From Pseudomonas citri (GTDB lineage: Bacteria > Pseudomonadota > Gammaproteobacteria > Pseudomonadales > Pseudomonadaceae), in NCBI RefSeq assembly GCF_025336485.1, contig NZ_JAODAB010000005.1:1-64000 (forward strand): a DNA stretch of 64,000 bases, in the 5' to 3' direction. Shown here piece after piece: positions 26,618-35,443 of the stretch (positions within the stretch are counted from its first letter, which is position 1; every line of letters begins with the position of its first letter). The translations under genes were made by a program, and so were the position numbers. Below the pieces are notes generated by a model, which saw only the letters and a list, made by a program, of their open reading frames with translations, had not been told where the DNA came from and made no database searches.

Positions 26618-28027
26618 ATGCGCTATATCAGTACCCGCGGCCAGGCACCGGCCCTGAATTTCGAAGATGTCCTGTTGGCCGGCCTGGCCACGGACGGCGG
26701 CCTTTACGTGCCGGAGAACCTGCCGCGCTTCACCCAGGAGGAAATCGCTTCCTGGGCCGGCCTGCCGTATCACGAACTGGCATTCCGGGTCATGCGCCCG
26801 TTTGTCGCCGGCAGCATTCCGGACGCCGATTTCAAGAAAATCCTGGAAGAGACCTATGGCGTCTTTTCCCACAGTGCCATCGCACCGTTGCGCCAGCTCA
26901 ACGGCAATGAATGGGTCATGGAGCTGTTCCACGGTCCGACCCTGGCGTTCAAGGACTTTGCCCTGCAACTGCTGGGTCGCCTGCTGGACTATGTGCTGCA
27001 AAAACGTGGCGAACGCGTGGTGATCGTCGGTGCCACCTCGGGCGATACCGGTTCGGCGGCCATCGAAGGCTGCAAGCGTTGTGAAAACGTCGACATCTTC
27101 ATCCTGCATCCGCACAACCGCGTCTCGGACGTGCAACGCCGGCAGATGACGACGATTTTTGGCGATAACATCCACAACATCGCCATCGAAGGCAACTTCG
27201 ACGACTGCCAGGAAATGGTCAAGGCCAGCTTCGCCGACCAGGGCTTCCTCAAGGGCACCCGCCTGGTGGCGGTCAACTCGATCAACTGGGCACGGATCAT
27301 GGCCCAGATCGTTTACTACTTCCACGCAGCCCTGCAATTGGGCAGCCCGGCCCGTTCGGTGGCGTTCTCGGTACCTACCGGCAACTTCGGCGACATTTTC
27401 GCCGGTTACCTGGCTCGCAACATGGGGCTGCCGATCAACCAGTTGATCGTCGCCACCAACCGCAACGACATCCTGCACCGCTTCATGAGCGGTAACCAGT
27501 ACGTCAAGGAAACCCTGCACGCCACGCTGTCGCCGTCGATGGACATCATGGTGTCGTCGAACTTCGAGCGCTTGCTGTTCGACCTGCACGGTCGCAATGG
27601 CGCGGCAATTGCCAGCCTGATGGACAGCTTCCGGCAGGGTGGTGGTTTCAGCGTCGAAGCCGAGCGCTGGACCGAGGCCCGCAAGCTGTTCGACTCCCTG
27701 GCCGTGGACGATGAGCAGACCTGCGAAACCATCGCCGAGGTGTTCGGGCAGAGCGGCGAGTTGCTCGACCCGCACACGGCGATTGGCGTCAGGGCTGCCC
27801 GTGAGTGCCGTCGCAGCCTGGACATCCCGATGGTGATCCTGGGCACGGCGCATCCGGTCAAGTTCCCGGAAGCCGTGCAGAAAGCGGGCGTAGGAAAAGC
27901 GCTTGAACTCCCTGCACATCTTTCTGATTTGTTTGAGCGAGATGAGCGTTGCACCGTGTTGCCCAACGACCTGAAGGCCGTGCAGGCCTTTGTCAGCCAG
28001 CATGGCAACCGCGGCAAGCCCCTCTAA
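26618..28027 (+). CDS. thrC: Threonine synthase
   Basis: A 469-residue PLP enzyme converting O-phosphohomoserine to threonine. The PLP-lysine lies in GPTLAFKDFALQLLG (K112) and the phosphate-binding loop is GATSGDTGSAA. N-terminal MRYISTRGQAPALNFEDVLLAGLA is typical of the Gram-negative class. The ATG at 26618 is chosen over 26576, which lies inside the nested repeat. Confidence 0.97.
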   Translation: MRYISTRGQAPALNFEDVLLAGLATDGGLYVPENLPRFTQEEIASWAGLPYHELAFRVMRPFVAGSIPDADFKKILEETYGVFSHSAIAPLRQLNGNEWVMELFHGPTLAFKDFALQLLGRLLDYVLQKRGERVVIVGATSGDTGSAAIEGCKRCENVDIFILHPHNRVSDVQRRQMTTIFGDNIHNIAIEGNFDDCQEMVKASFADQGFLKGTRLVAVNSINWARIMAQIVYYFHAALQLGSPARSVAFSVPTGNFGDIFAGYLARNMGLPINQLIVATNRNDILHRFMSGNQYVKETLHATLSPSMDIMVSSNFERLLFDLHGRNGAAIASLMDSFRQGGGFSVEAERWTEARKLFDSLAVDDEQTCETIAEVFGQSGELLDPHTAIGVRAARECRRSLDIPMVILGTAHPVKFPEAVQKAGVGKALELPAHLSDLFERDERCTVLPNDLKAVQAFVSQHGNRGKPL

Positions 28028-28050
28028 GCGCTGAAACCTGTCACATTTTG

Positions 28051-28080
28051 AAGCCCGTCTCCTGACGGGCTTTCTTGTTT
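28051..28080 (+). terminator. Terminator after thrC
   Basis: AAGCCCGTC (28051-28059) pairs with GACGGGCTT (28064-28072), followed by a T-rich tail. Confidence 0.85.
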
Positions 28081-28145
28081 CTGCATGCCAAACTGGTCGG
28101 GTGTCGCCCTTGGAGGGTGGGCGAGTCATTTCGAAGGATATGCAG

Positions 28146-29516
28146 ATGTTGTTTTTTACCAAAGGCAAGCCAGCCCTGGGCTGGATAATGGGCATGGCCC
28201 TGATGCATTGGGGGCAGGGGGCCCACGCAGCCCAGTTGGCGGCATTCGAAACGCCACCGGCCAATCCCGGTAAGGGACTGGTGCTGGACGCGCAGGAATT
28301 GAAGTGGATCAAGGAGAACCCCCGCGTCATCGTGGCTACCCTGCAGTTTCCGTTGTACCTGTTCAGGAATGAACTGGGGCAATGGAATGGGCTGAATCAC
28401 GACATTCTCCAGCGCATTGCGCAAATGACGGGCCTTGAGTTCGTGCATCGGGAGTCGTTCTCCCCCGCAGAGTTGATGACGATGCTGGAAAATGGCGAGG
28501 CCGACATGACGACCTTGTTGGCAATGAATGAGGAACGTCGGGACTTTCTGAGTTTCAGTCATGCGTTCGGCGGCTCTGGCTGGGTATTCGTCGGCCGTGA
28601 CGGGGAGTCGATCCTGCATTCTTTGGAACAGCTTGAAGGCAAGGTCCTGGCCTTGCCGGCACGGCATGCGTTGGAGGCGCAGATCCGGCGGGACTACCCG
28701 GCCATCGAGTTGCGCACGACCAAGACCTATGGCGAGGCGCGTGCGCTGGTGGAGAGCCGCGAAGCCTATGCCACCATCGAAAATGAAACCGGGGTGCATC
28801 TGTACCCTGCCGGGCAGTTGCAAGTAGGAAGAGGCCTTGAGGGCATCTGGGAGCCGGATTACCTGGCAGTGCGCCAGGACCTGGTCCTGTTGCTCAGTAT
28901 CTTGAACAAGGCGCTGGAAGCCTTCCCAGCCGAGGACATGCGCGCGCTGCGGTCCAAGTGGATGGCCGGCGTTACTCCGGTTCAGGTGCCCTCGACCTGG
29001 GAGCGGCTGTCCGGTTGGGGTTACTGGTGCATGACGGTGATGGTGTTGTTCGCCCTCCTGTCCCTCTTGTGGAACCGCCGGTTGCAGGTACAGATCGACC
29101 AGCGTCTCAAGGCCGAGGCGGTCCTCAAGGACCAGGTGATGCTCCAGCGGGCCTTGATGGATGCCGTCCCCGACCCGATTTTCATCCGCGACCTGCAAGG
29201 GCGCCTGGTCATGTGCAACAAAAGCTATGAGGACCAGTTTGCGACCCGTTTCGAAAAGTTGCGAGGTAAGCGGCTGGACGAATGTGCAGCGTTCCCTGCG
29301 GCCACCGCCGAGCTGCTGCATGGGGAGGTGATGGAGCAATTGCGAACTGGCCAGTCTCGGTTTGTCGACCGTCAATTGATGTTCAGCGGTGGACTGCGGG
29401 AGGTTTACCACTGGTCGGTGCCTTTCTACGGGGCCGACGGGCAACTGCGCGGTCTTCTGGGGGGCTGGATTGACGTGGGTCGACGCTGGCGTCGTTCCGA
29501 TCAGAGCCTGGCCTGA
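28146..29516 (+). CDS. BvgS-type periplasmic-sensor + PAS protein lacking a kinase domain
   Basis: A 456-residue protein from the ATG at 28146 (AAGGA 7 bases upstream). Hydrophobic N-terminal signal/anchor, a periplasmic SBP_bac_3/Venus-flytrap domain (about 45-275, with ELKWIKENPRVIVATLQFPL and NGEADMTTLLAMNEERRDFLS-type segments), one membrane helix (about 295-311), then a PAS domain (about 335-440). It ends at GGWIDVGRRWRRSDQSLA, where BvgS-like hybrid kinases continue into HisKA, HATPase, receiver and HPt. None of these is found in any frame of the 185 bases that follow. It may be a truncated kinase or a stand-alone sensor acting on another protein. Confidence 0.8.
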   Translation: MLFFTKGKPALGWIMGMALMHWGQGAHAAQLAAFETPPANPGKGLVLDAQELKWIKENPRVIVATLQFPLYLFRNELGQWNGLNHDILQRIAQMTGLEFVHRESFSPAELMTMLENGEADMTTLLAMNEERRDFLSFSHAFGGSGWVFVGRDGESILHSLEQLEGKVLALPARHALEAQIRRDYPAIELRTTKTYGEARALVESREAYATIENETGVHLYPAGQLQVGRGLEGIWEPDYLAVRQDLVLLLSILNKALEAFPAEDMRALRSKWMAGVTPVQVPSTWERLSGWGYWCMTVMVLFALLSLLWNRRLQVQIDQRLKAEAVLKDQVMLQRALMDAVPDPIFIRDLQGRLVMCNKSYEDQFATRFEKLRGKRLDECAAFPAATAELLHGEVMEQLRTGQSRFVDRQLMFSGGLREVYHWSVPFYGADGQLRGLLGGWIDVGRRWRRSDQSLA

Positions 29517-29701
29517 ATCCAGGTGGCTTCAAGGTGATCGTTTCAAGCGAAGGCTGTTGTCTACCTGTCATATTGGACGCGCATGCTCGGTGGAACGGGT
29601 CCAAGGCGTGCCGGTTCGGTGCGCCGACGAACTTTGTGTTGCGCCGCGCGGTCATTGACTGTGTACGCGCAGTTGTTTTCGGACTATTGAAGGGTGAGCG
29701 A

Positions 29702-29989
29702 ATGGAAAGTATCCGCCTGTTGCTGGGTGAGGCCCTGAACCCGTATCAAGTCACGCTGACGCCCTCCGGTACCAAGGGAGAATGCCTGGTGACCCTGAAG
29801 AATGCCGCCGGGGCCATTATCGTCGAGCGAGTCTTCCATCAAGCGCAATTGACCGACAAACGCCAGCTGACGGATGTCGTCGATGGCTTGCACCGCGATG
29901 TACTGATCGCCGAGGGACGCCTGGAGCCTTGTGTGATCGCGGCACTGCGTAACCTGGCCCGCGACAAGGTCATGACCGCAGCGAATTGA
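29702..29989 (+). CDS. DUF3509 small protein
   Basis: A 95-residue cytoplasmic protein starting MESIRLLLGEALNPYQVTL, the conserved opening of the Pseudomonas DUF3509 family as I remember it. The rest alternates beta strands and a C-terminal helix ending CVIAALRNLARDKV. The ATG at 29702 follows GAAGGGTGAGCGA. Codons upstream in the same frame are not family-like. Followed by a terminator. Function unknown. Confidence 0.8.
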   Translation: MESIRLLLGEALNPYQVTLTPSGTKGECLVTLKNAAGAIIVERVFHQAQLTDKRQLTDVVDGLHRDVLIAEGRLEPCVIAALRNLARDKVMTAAN

Positions 29990-30104
29990 TCCCGATTCTG
30001 TGGGAACCTTCCGACGTATTGGTGAGTCAGACCCTTTACCAACAAGATCAAGCATTGTGCTCCGGTGCTTGTCGCTTGTTGCACGGACCTTAATGGTCTT
30101 GTTT

Positions 30105-30143
30105 AACCCCGAGTTGTCTCCCCACTTCTCGGGGTTTCTTTTT
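30105..30143 (+). terminator. Terminator downstream of the DUF3509 gene
   Basis: AACCCCGAG (30105-30113) pairs with CTCGGGGTT (30128-30136), followed by TCTTTTTG. The gap to the convergent CoA-transferase gene holds nothing else recognised. Confidence 0.75.
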
Positions 30144-30211
30144 GCCTGGCGTTCAAGGTTTGCAACACGTTCAGCCAAGGGGGCAACGCCGCCCCCTTGT
30201 GGGGGCCTGCT

Positions 30212-31411
30212 TCAAATGGCGCCGTCAGTGCGCAGTTTGGCGATCTGCTGCGTGTCGTAGCCCAGTTCCGCAAGCACCTGCGCGTTGTGCTCTCCCAGCG
30301 CCGGGCCGACCCATTCGGCGCTGCCCGGGGTGTCGGAGAGCTTTGGCACGATTCCCGGCATCTTGAACCCCTTGCCGTCCGGCAGCTTGGCCTGCAGGAA
30401 CATCTCACGGGCGAGGAATTGCGGGTCGCTGAACATGTCCTCGGCGCTGAAAATCCGGCTGGCCGGCACGCCGGCCAGGTTCAACTGTTCGATGACGGTA
30501 TCGAGTGGCAGCGAATGCACCCAGCGATCGATCACGCCATACAACTCGTCCCGCCGCGCGTCCCGCCCATCGTTGCTGGCCAGTTGCGGATCATCGGCCA
30601 AGTCATCGCGCCCGATGATCTGCATGAAGCGCTTGAAGATCGCATCGCCGTTGGCGCCAATCTGTACGTGCTTGCCGTCGGCGCTGGTGTGGATGGAGGA
30701 GGGGGTGATGCCGGGCATGATATTGCCGGTGCGCTCGCGGATGAAACCAAATACGTCGAACTCCGGCACCATGCTTTCCATCATGGCGAAAATCGCCTCG
30801 TACAAGGCCACGTCCACCACCTGCCCGGTGCCGCCGTTGATCTCACGGTGACGCAAGGCCATCAGGGCGCCAATCACGCCCCAGAGGGCGGCGATGGAGT
30901 CGCCGATGGAAATCCCGGTGCGTACCGGTGGGCGGTCCTCGAAACCGGTGATGTAGCGCAGGCCGCCCATGGACTCGCCCACGGCGCCGAACCCCGGCTG
31001 GTCCTTCATCGGCCCGGTCTGGCCAAAGCCCGAAAGCCGGACCATCACCAGTTTCGGATTCAATGCGTGCAGGACATCCCAGCCCAGGCCGAGTTTTTCC
31101 AGCACACCGGGTCGAAAGTTCTCGATCAGGATGTCGGCTTCGCCGATCAGTTGTTTCAGGATGGCCAGGCCTTCCGGATGCTTGAGGTTCAAGGTCACGG
31201 ATTTCTTGTTGCGGGCCTGGACGAACCACCACAGCGAGGTGCCTTCGTACAGTTTTCGCCACTTGCGCAGCGGGTCGCCGCCATCGGGCGACTCGACCTT
31301 GATCACCTCGGCGCCGAATTCACCGCAGATCCTTGAAGCAAAGGGCCCGGCGATCAGGGTGCCGAGTTCGATGACTTTGACGCCGGCAAGGGGTTTGGCA
31401 GTAAGCGACAT
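30212..31411 (-). CDS. CaiB/BaiF-family (family III) CoA transferase
   Basis: A 399-residue enzyme of the formyl-CoA/carnitine CoA-transferase family. N-terminal LAGVKVIELGTLIAGPFASRICGEFGAEVIKVE is the signature, the catalytic Asp lies in GISIGDSIAALWG, and the C-terminal part carries the PASRIFSAEDMFSDPQF segment. It moves CoA between acyl-CoA and an organic acid. The start at 31411 (MSLTAKPLAG) replaces an upstream ATG at 31507 that has no family similarity. No partner dehydrogenase or decarboxylase is adjacent, so the substrate stays open. Confidence 0.88.
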   Translation of the reverse strand: MSLTAKPLAGVKVIELGTLIAGPFASRICGEFGAEVIKVESPDGGDPLRKWRKLYEGTSLWWFVQARNKKSVTLNLKHPEGLAILKQLIGEADILIENFRPGVLEKLGLGWDVLHALNPKLVMVRLSGFGQTGPMKDQPGFGAVGESMGGLRYITGFEDRPPVRTGISIGDSIAALWGVIGALMALRHREINGGTGQVVDVALYEAIFAMMESMVPEFDVFGFIRERTGNIMPGITPSSIHTSADGKHVQIGANGDAIFKRFMQIIGRDDLADDPQLASNDGRDARRDELYGVIDRWVHSLPLDTVIEQLNLAGVPASRIFSAEDMFSDPQFLAREMFLQAKLPDGKGFKMPGIVPKLSDTPGSAEWVGPALGEHNAQVLAELGYDTQQIAKLRTDGAI

Positions 31412-31549
31412 GACGGATCCTGTAGGACAAAGGCAAAACGGATAGAGCGTTTTATCATAGGCTAGCCGTAGGTTGATGGTCGGCAATTCGTGGATTGCCC
31501 GCATCATCGGTTAGACTTGCCGCCTTTCCTCGTATCAAGAAGCCCGTTC

Positions 31550-32092
31550 ATGGCCCAGCCGTCCACGACTTACAAGTTTGAACTGAACCTCACCGATCTC
31601 GACCGTAATGTGTATGAGAATGTGAAACAGACCATCGCCCGCCACCCTTCGGAAACCGAGGAGCGCATGACCGTGCGCCTGCTGGCCTACGCGTTCTGGT
31701 ACAACGAGCTGCTGTCGTTTGGTCGGGGGCTGTCGGATGTGGATGAACCGGCGCTGTGGGAAAAAAGCCTGGACGAACGGGTGCTGCACTGGATCGAAGT
31801 CGGCCAGCCCGATGCCGAGCGCCTGACCTGGTGCTCGCGCCGCACCGAGCGCACCAGCCTGCTGGCCTACGGCAGCCTGCGGGTCTGGGAAGGCAAGGTG
31901 GTCCCGGCGGTCAAGAACCTGAAGAACGTTAACATCGCCGCCGTGCCCCAGGACGTGCTCGAAACCCTGGCCCAGGACATGCCGCGGGTAATCAAGTGGG
32001 ATGTGATGATCAGCGAAGGCACGATCTTCGTCACCGACGACCGCGGTCAGCATGAGGTCCAACTGCAGTGGTTGCTGGGCGAGCGCGGTTGA
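31550..32092 (+). CDS. YaeQ-family protein
   Basis: A 180-residue protein. The opening YKFELNLTDLDRNVYENVKQTIARHPSET and the SLRVWEGKVVPAVKNLKNVNIA segment identify YaeQ (DUF1513-unrelated, PD-(D/E)XK-like fold). E. coli YaeQ was reported as a suppressor that compensates for RfaH loss; the molecular role is unclear. The ATG at 31550 is chosen over 31490. Separated from recJ by a REP palindrome. Confidence 0.88.
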   Translation: MAQPSTTYKFELNLTDLDRNVYENVKQTIARHPSETEERMTVRLLAYAFWYNELLSFGRGLSDVDEPALWEKSLDERVLHWIEVGQPDAERLTWCSRRTERTSLLAYGSLRVWEGKVVPAVKNLKNVNIAAVPQDVLETLAQDMPRVIKWDVMISEGTIFVTDDRGQHEVQLQWLLGERG

Positions 32093-32119
32093 GTCATTGA
32101 CCCTGTATCAAGTGAACGC

Positions 32120-32153
32120 ATCGTGGTGAGGGAGCTTGCTCCCTCACCACGAT
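32120..32153. repeat. REP-like palindrome between yaeQ-like gene and recJ
   Basis: A perfect 16-bp inverted repeat ATCGTGGTGAGGGAGC (32120-32135), TT, and its complement (32138-32153). Variant of the GTGGCGAGGGAGC family with a G-to-A style change in both arms, i.e. compensated base pairing. Confidence 0.85.
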
Positions 32154-32191
32154 CCAGGATCCCCAAAAAATAGAGAAATGTCTGTTCTCCC

Positions 32192-33901
32192 ATGCGCATA
32201 GAACCCCGCCCGTTACCCGACACCCTGCCGTTTCTCGGTGATTTGCCACCGCTGTTGACCCGCCTGTATGCCGCCCGTGGCGTACAGTCCGAGGCTGAGC
32301 TGGACAAGAGCCTGGCGCGCTTGATCCCTTTCCAACAGCTCAAGGGGATCGATGCGGCGGTGGACTTGCTGGTGGTGGCGCTGGAGCAACGCCAGCGGAT
32401 CCTGATCGTCGGTGACTTCGATGCCGATGGCGCGACGGCCAGCACCGTGGGCATGCTGGGTTTGCGCCTGCTCGGTGCCGCTCATGTCGACTATCTGGTA
32501 CCCAATCGCTTTGAATACGGCTACGGGCTGACGCCGGAAATCGTCGAAGTCGCCCTGGCGCGCGAGCCGCAATTGCTGATCACCGTGGACAATGGCATTT
32601 CCAGCGTGGAAGGCGTGGCCGCGGCGAAGGCTGCGGGGCTCAAGGTGCTGGTGACCGACCACCACCTGCCTGGCCTGGAGCTGCCCGTGGCCGACGCCAT
32701 CGTCAATCCGAACCAGCCGGGCTGCGAGTTCCCGAGCAAGGCCCTGGCCGGGGTCGGGGTGATTTTCTATGTGTTGATGGCGCTGCGCGCGCGCCTGCGT
32801 AGCCTGGGCTGGTACGCCAGCAAACCGCAGCCGAACATCGGCGAATTGCTCGACCTGGTGGCCTTGGGCAGCGTGGCTGACGTGGTGCCGCTGGACGCCA
32901 ACAACCGGATCCTGGTGCATCAGGGTCTGGAACGGATTCGCGCCGGTCGCGCCCGTTCTGGCATCAAGGCCATTTTGGAAGTCGCCAAGCGCGATCACTC
33001 ACGGATTACCTCCACCGACCTCGGGTTCATCCTCGGCCCACGCCTGAACGCGGCGGGGCGCCTGGACGACATGAGCCTGGGCATCGAGTGCCTGCTCACC
33101 GACGATGCGGCCCTGGCGCGGGAAATGGCCGTGCAACTGGACGGCATGAACCAGGACCGCAAGTCCATCGAGCAAGGCATGCAGCGCGAAGCCATGGCCC
33201 AGCTCAAGGACCTGCCGGTGGAGTCGATGCCATTCGGTTTGTGCCTGTTCGATCCGCAGTGGCACCAAGGGGTCATTGGCATCCTCGCCTCGCGGATGAA
33301 AGAGCGCTATTTCCGTCCGACCATTGCCTTTGCCGATGCCGGGGATGGCTTGCTCAAGGGCTCGGGCCGCTCGGTGCCGGGCTTTCATATCCGTGATGCG
33401 TTGAGTGTGGTGGCGGCGCAGCATCCGACCCTGATCAACAAGTACGGCGGTCACGCCATGGCGGCGGGGCTGACGCTGTCGGAGGCGAATTTTCCGTTGT
33501 TCGCCGAGGCGTTCGATGCGGAAGTGCGCCGGCAGTTGCGCGAAGAGGACCTGACCGGCCGGCTGCTGTCGGACGGCACCCTGGCGGTGGAGGAATTCCA
33601 CTTGGAGCTGGCCCGGGCGCTGCGCCACGCCGGCCCCTGGGGCCAGCATTTTCCGGAGCCGATGTTCCACGGGGTGTTCCAACTGGTTGAACAACGCGTG
33701 GTGGGGGAGCGGCACCTGAAGGTGGTGCTCAAGAGCGAATGCGGTTCGGTGAAGCTTGACGGCATAGCCTTCGGCATCGACCGCGAGATCTGGCCGAACC
33801 CCACCGTGCGCTGGGTCGAGCTGGCCTACAAACTCGATCTCAACGAGTTCCGCGGGCAGGAGTCGGTGCAGTTGATGATTGCCCACATCGAGCCGCGGTA
33901 A
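32192..33901 (+). CDS. recJ: Single-stranded-DNA-specific 5'-3' exonuclease RecJ
   Basis: A 569-residue nuclease for RecFOR recombination, mismatch and base excision repair. DHH-family motifs are visible: DFDADG (75-80), TVDNGISS (131-138) and TDHHLPG with the DHH triad at 156-158. The DHHA1 motif GGHAMAAG and an OB-like C-terminal region follow. Complete length. Confidence 0.96.
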   Translation: MRIEPRPLPDTLPFLGDLPPLLTRLYAARGVQSEAELDKSLARLIPFQQLKGIDAAVDLLVVALEQRQRILIVGDFDADGATASTVGMLGLRLLGAAHVDYLVPNRFEYGYGLTPEIVEVALAREPQLLITVDNGISSVEGVAAAKAAGLKVLVTDHHLPGLELPVADAIVNPNQPGCEFPSKALAGVGVIFYVLMALRARLRSLGWYASKPQPNIGELLDLVALGSVADVVPLDANNRILVHQGLERIRAGRARSGIKAILEVAKRDHSRITSTDLGFILGPRLNAAGRLDDMSLGIECLLTDDAALAREMAVQLDGMNQDRKSIEQGMQREAMAQLKDLPVESMPFGLCLFDPQWHQGVIGILASRMKERYFRPTIAFADAGDGLLKGSGRSVPGFHIRDALSVVAAQHPTLINKYGGHAMAAGLTLSEANFPLFAEAFDAEVRRQLREEDLTGRLLSDGTLAVEEFHLELARALRHAGPWGQHFPEPMFHGVFQLVEQRVVGERHLKVVLKSECGSVKLDGIAFGIDREIWPNPTVRWVELAYKLDLNEFRGQESVQLMIAHIEPR

Positions 33902-34213
33902 GCACAAATCGTAATCTGCCGCGTGGCGATGTGGGAGCAAGGCTTGCCCGCGATGAAGGCGATGCGGTCTTTCAAGGAACGGGATGCCTGGTTCGCGAGC
34001 AAGCTTTGTTCCCACATCGTAATCAGGGCCGGTTTTTAGGTTCTGAACCCTCCCTCCTTCCCGGTTGTCGACTAGGCTCTAAGCACTGGTTGATAGCCCT
34101 TGTGACGTCTTGTCGATTTTCGTTGCCCGCGGGGGCGGGTGTTGTGCCTTTTGTCACTCGTCGACTTTTCAAACAGAACCCTGGAGCCTGCCCACTGATT
34201 AGAGAGGTGCCCC
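33902..34213. repeat. 312-base gap holding a diverged REPIN
   Basis: A REP unit at 33928-33954 (GATGTGGGAGCAAGGCTTGCC...) faces a diverged inverted copy at about 33991-34019 (GGTTCGCGAGCAAGCTTTGTTCCCACATC). The second copy has several substitutions, so this doublet looks older than those at 13.1 and 56.5 kb. The remaining bases up to the reductase gene contain a GAGAGG ribosome-binding site but no promoter I can defend. Confidence 0.7.
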
Positions 34214-35320
34214 ATGAGTCTGCTGCTGGAACCCTTTACCGTTCGCCAATTGACCTTGCCCAATCGCATTGCGGTGTCGCCGATGTGCCAGTACTCGAGC
34301 ACTGATGGCCTGGCCAACGATTGGCACCTGGTGCACCTCGGCAGTCGTGCCGTGGGTGGTGCCGGCCTGGTCTTCACCGAAGCCACCGCGGTCACCGCCG
34401 ACGGTCGGATCACCGCCCAGGACCTGGGGTTGTGGAACGATGAGCAGATCGAACCCCTGCAACGCATCACGCGTTTCATTACCGCCCAAGGAGCCGTGCC
34501 GGGCATCCAACTGGCCCACGCCGGACGCAAGGCCAGCACCTGGCGACCCTGGTTGGGCAAACATGGCAGCGTGAAACCGGAGGACGGTGGCTGGGTGCCG
34601 GTCGGGCCGTCGCCGATTGCCTTCGATCCGCAACACACTCAGCCTGCCAAATTGGACGAGGAGCAGATCGCCGGCGTCATCCAGGCATTCGTGGCTTCTG
34701 CCAGGCGCGCTTTGACGGCGGGATTCAAAGTGGTCGAGGTCCATGCCGCCCATGGTTATCTGCTGCATCAGTTCCTCTCACCCTTGAGCAACCAGCGGCG
34801 CGATCAGTACGGCGGTTCGTTCGAGAACCGCATCCGCCTGGTGCTGCAAGTCACCGAAGCAGTACGGGCCGTGTGGCCTGAAGAGTTGCCGGTATTCGTG
34901 CGCGTTTCCGCCACCGATTGGGTCGAGGATGGTTGGAACCCCGATGAGACCGTGGAGCTGGCGCGGCGTTTCAGGACGTTGGGCGTGGACTTGATCGACG
35001 TCTCATCGGGGGGCACTGCCGCGAACGCGGAAATTCCCACCGGCCCGGGCTACCAGACGCGTTTTGCCGAACGGGTACGCAAGGAATCGGAAATTGCCAC
35101 CGGCACCGTCGGCATGATCACCGAACCGGCCCAGGCCGAGCACATTTTGCGAACCTGCCAGGCCGACATCATTTTCCTGGCCCGCGAACTGTTGCGCGAT
35201 CCGTATTGGGCGCTGCATGCCGACGATGACCTGGGCGGACATAAGGCCGTGTGGCCGGCGCAGTATCAGCGGGCGACGCACCGGGACCAGCCGATCCATG
35301 AGTCGGATTTGCGCGATTGA
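34214..35320 (+). CDS. Old Yellow Enzyme-type NADPH:flavin ene-reductase (YqjM/XenA class)
   Basis: A 368-residue FMN TIM-barrel reductase. SPMCQYSSTDG carries the class-II Cys that tunes FMN, QLAHAGRKAS and the HAAHGYLLHQFLSPLSNQRRDQYGGS-type active-site stretch supply the His-His pair and substrate-site tyrosine, and FLARELLRDP ends the barrel. Such enzymes reduce activated alkenes and nitro compounds in oxidative or xenobiotic defence. Length matches XenA (about 360). Single gene, closed by a strong bidirectional terminator. Confidence 0.9.
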   Translation: MSLLLEPFTVRQLTLPNRIAVSPMCQYSSTDGLANDWHLVHLGSRAVGGAGLVFTEATAVTADGRITAQDLGLWNDEQIEPLQRITRFITAQGAVPGIQLAHAGRKASTWRPWLGKHGSVKPEDGGWVPVGPSPIAFDPQHTQPAKLDEEQIAGVIQAFVASARRALTAGFKVVEVHAAHGYLLHQFLSPLSNQRRDQYGGSFENRIRLVLQVTEAVRAVWPEELPVFVRVSATDWVEDGWNPDETVELARRFRTLGVDLIDVSSGGTAANAEIPTGPGYQTRFAERVRKESEIATGTVGMITEPAQAEHILRTCQADIIFLARELLRDPYWALHADDDLGGHKAVWPAQYQRATHRDQPIHESDLRD

Positions 35321-35331
35321 GTGTCCGATAC

Positions 35332-35375
35332 AAAGCAAAAGCCCCGGTCGTCTTGGCCGGGGCTTTTGCTTTTTC
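35332..35375. terminator. Bidirectional terminator between the reductase and opgD
   Basis: A perfect 16-bp stem AAAGCAAAAGCCCCGG (35332-35347) / CCGGGGCTTTTGCTTT (35357-35372), with A-run on one side and T-run on the other, serving both convergent genes. Confidence 0.9.
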
Positions 35376-35381
35376 GGTGTT

Positions 35382-35436
35382 TGTACCGGCCCTATCTGTA
35401 CCGGCCCTATCGCGAGTGGGCTCGCCATAGGGCCGG
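35382..35436. repeat. Tandem 14-mer plus REP hairpin
   Basis: TGTACCGGCCCTAT occurs twice in tandem (35382-35395 and 35397-35410, period 15). The second copy forms the left arm of a hairpin with ATAGGGCCGG (35427-35436), enclosing GCGAG-tggg-CTCGC. This is a different palindrome family from the GTGGGAGC type, with one arm duplicated. Confidence 0.75.
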
Positions 35437-35443
35437 CCCAGGC

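Noticed and set aside
30000..30104. Possible small gene between the DUF3509 gene and its terminator
   Set aside because: No start codon with a ribosome-binding site and no coding bias; it reads as a 3' untranslated region.
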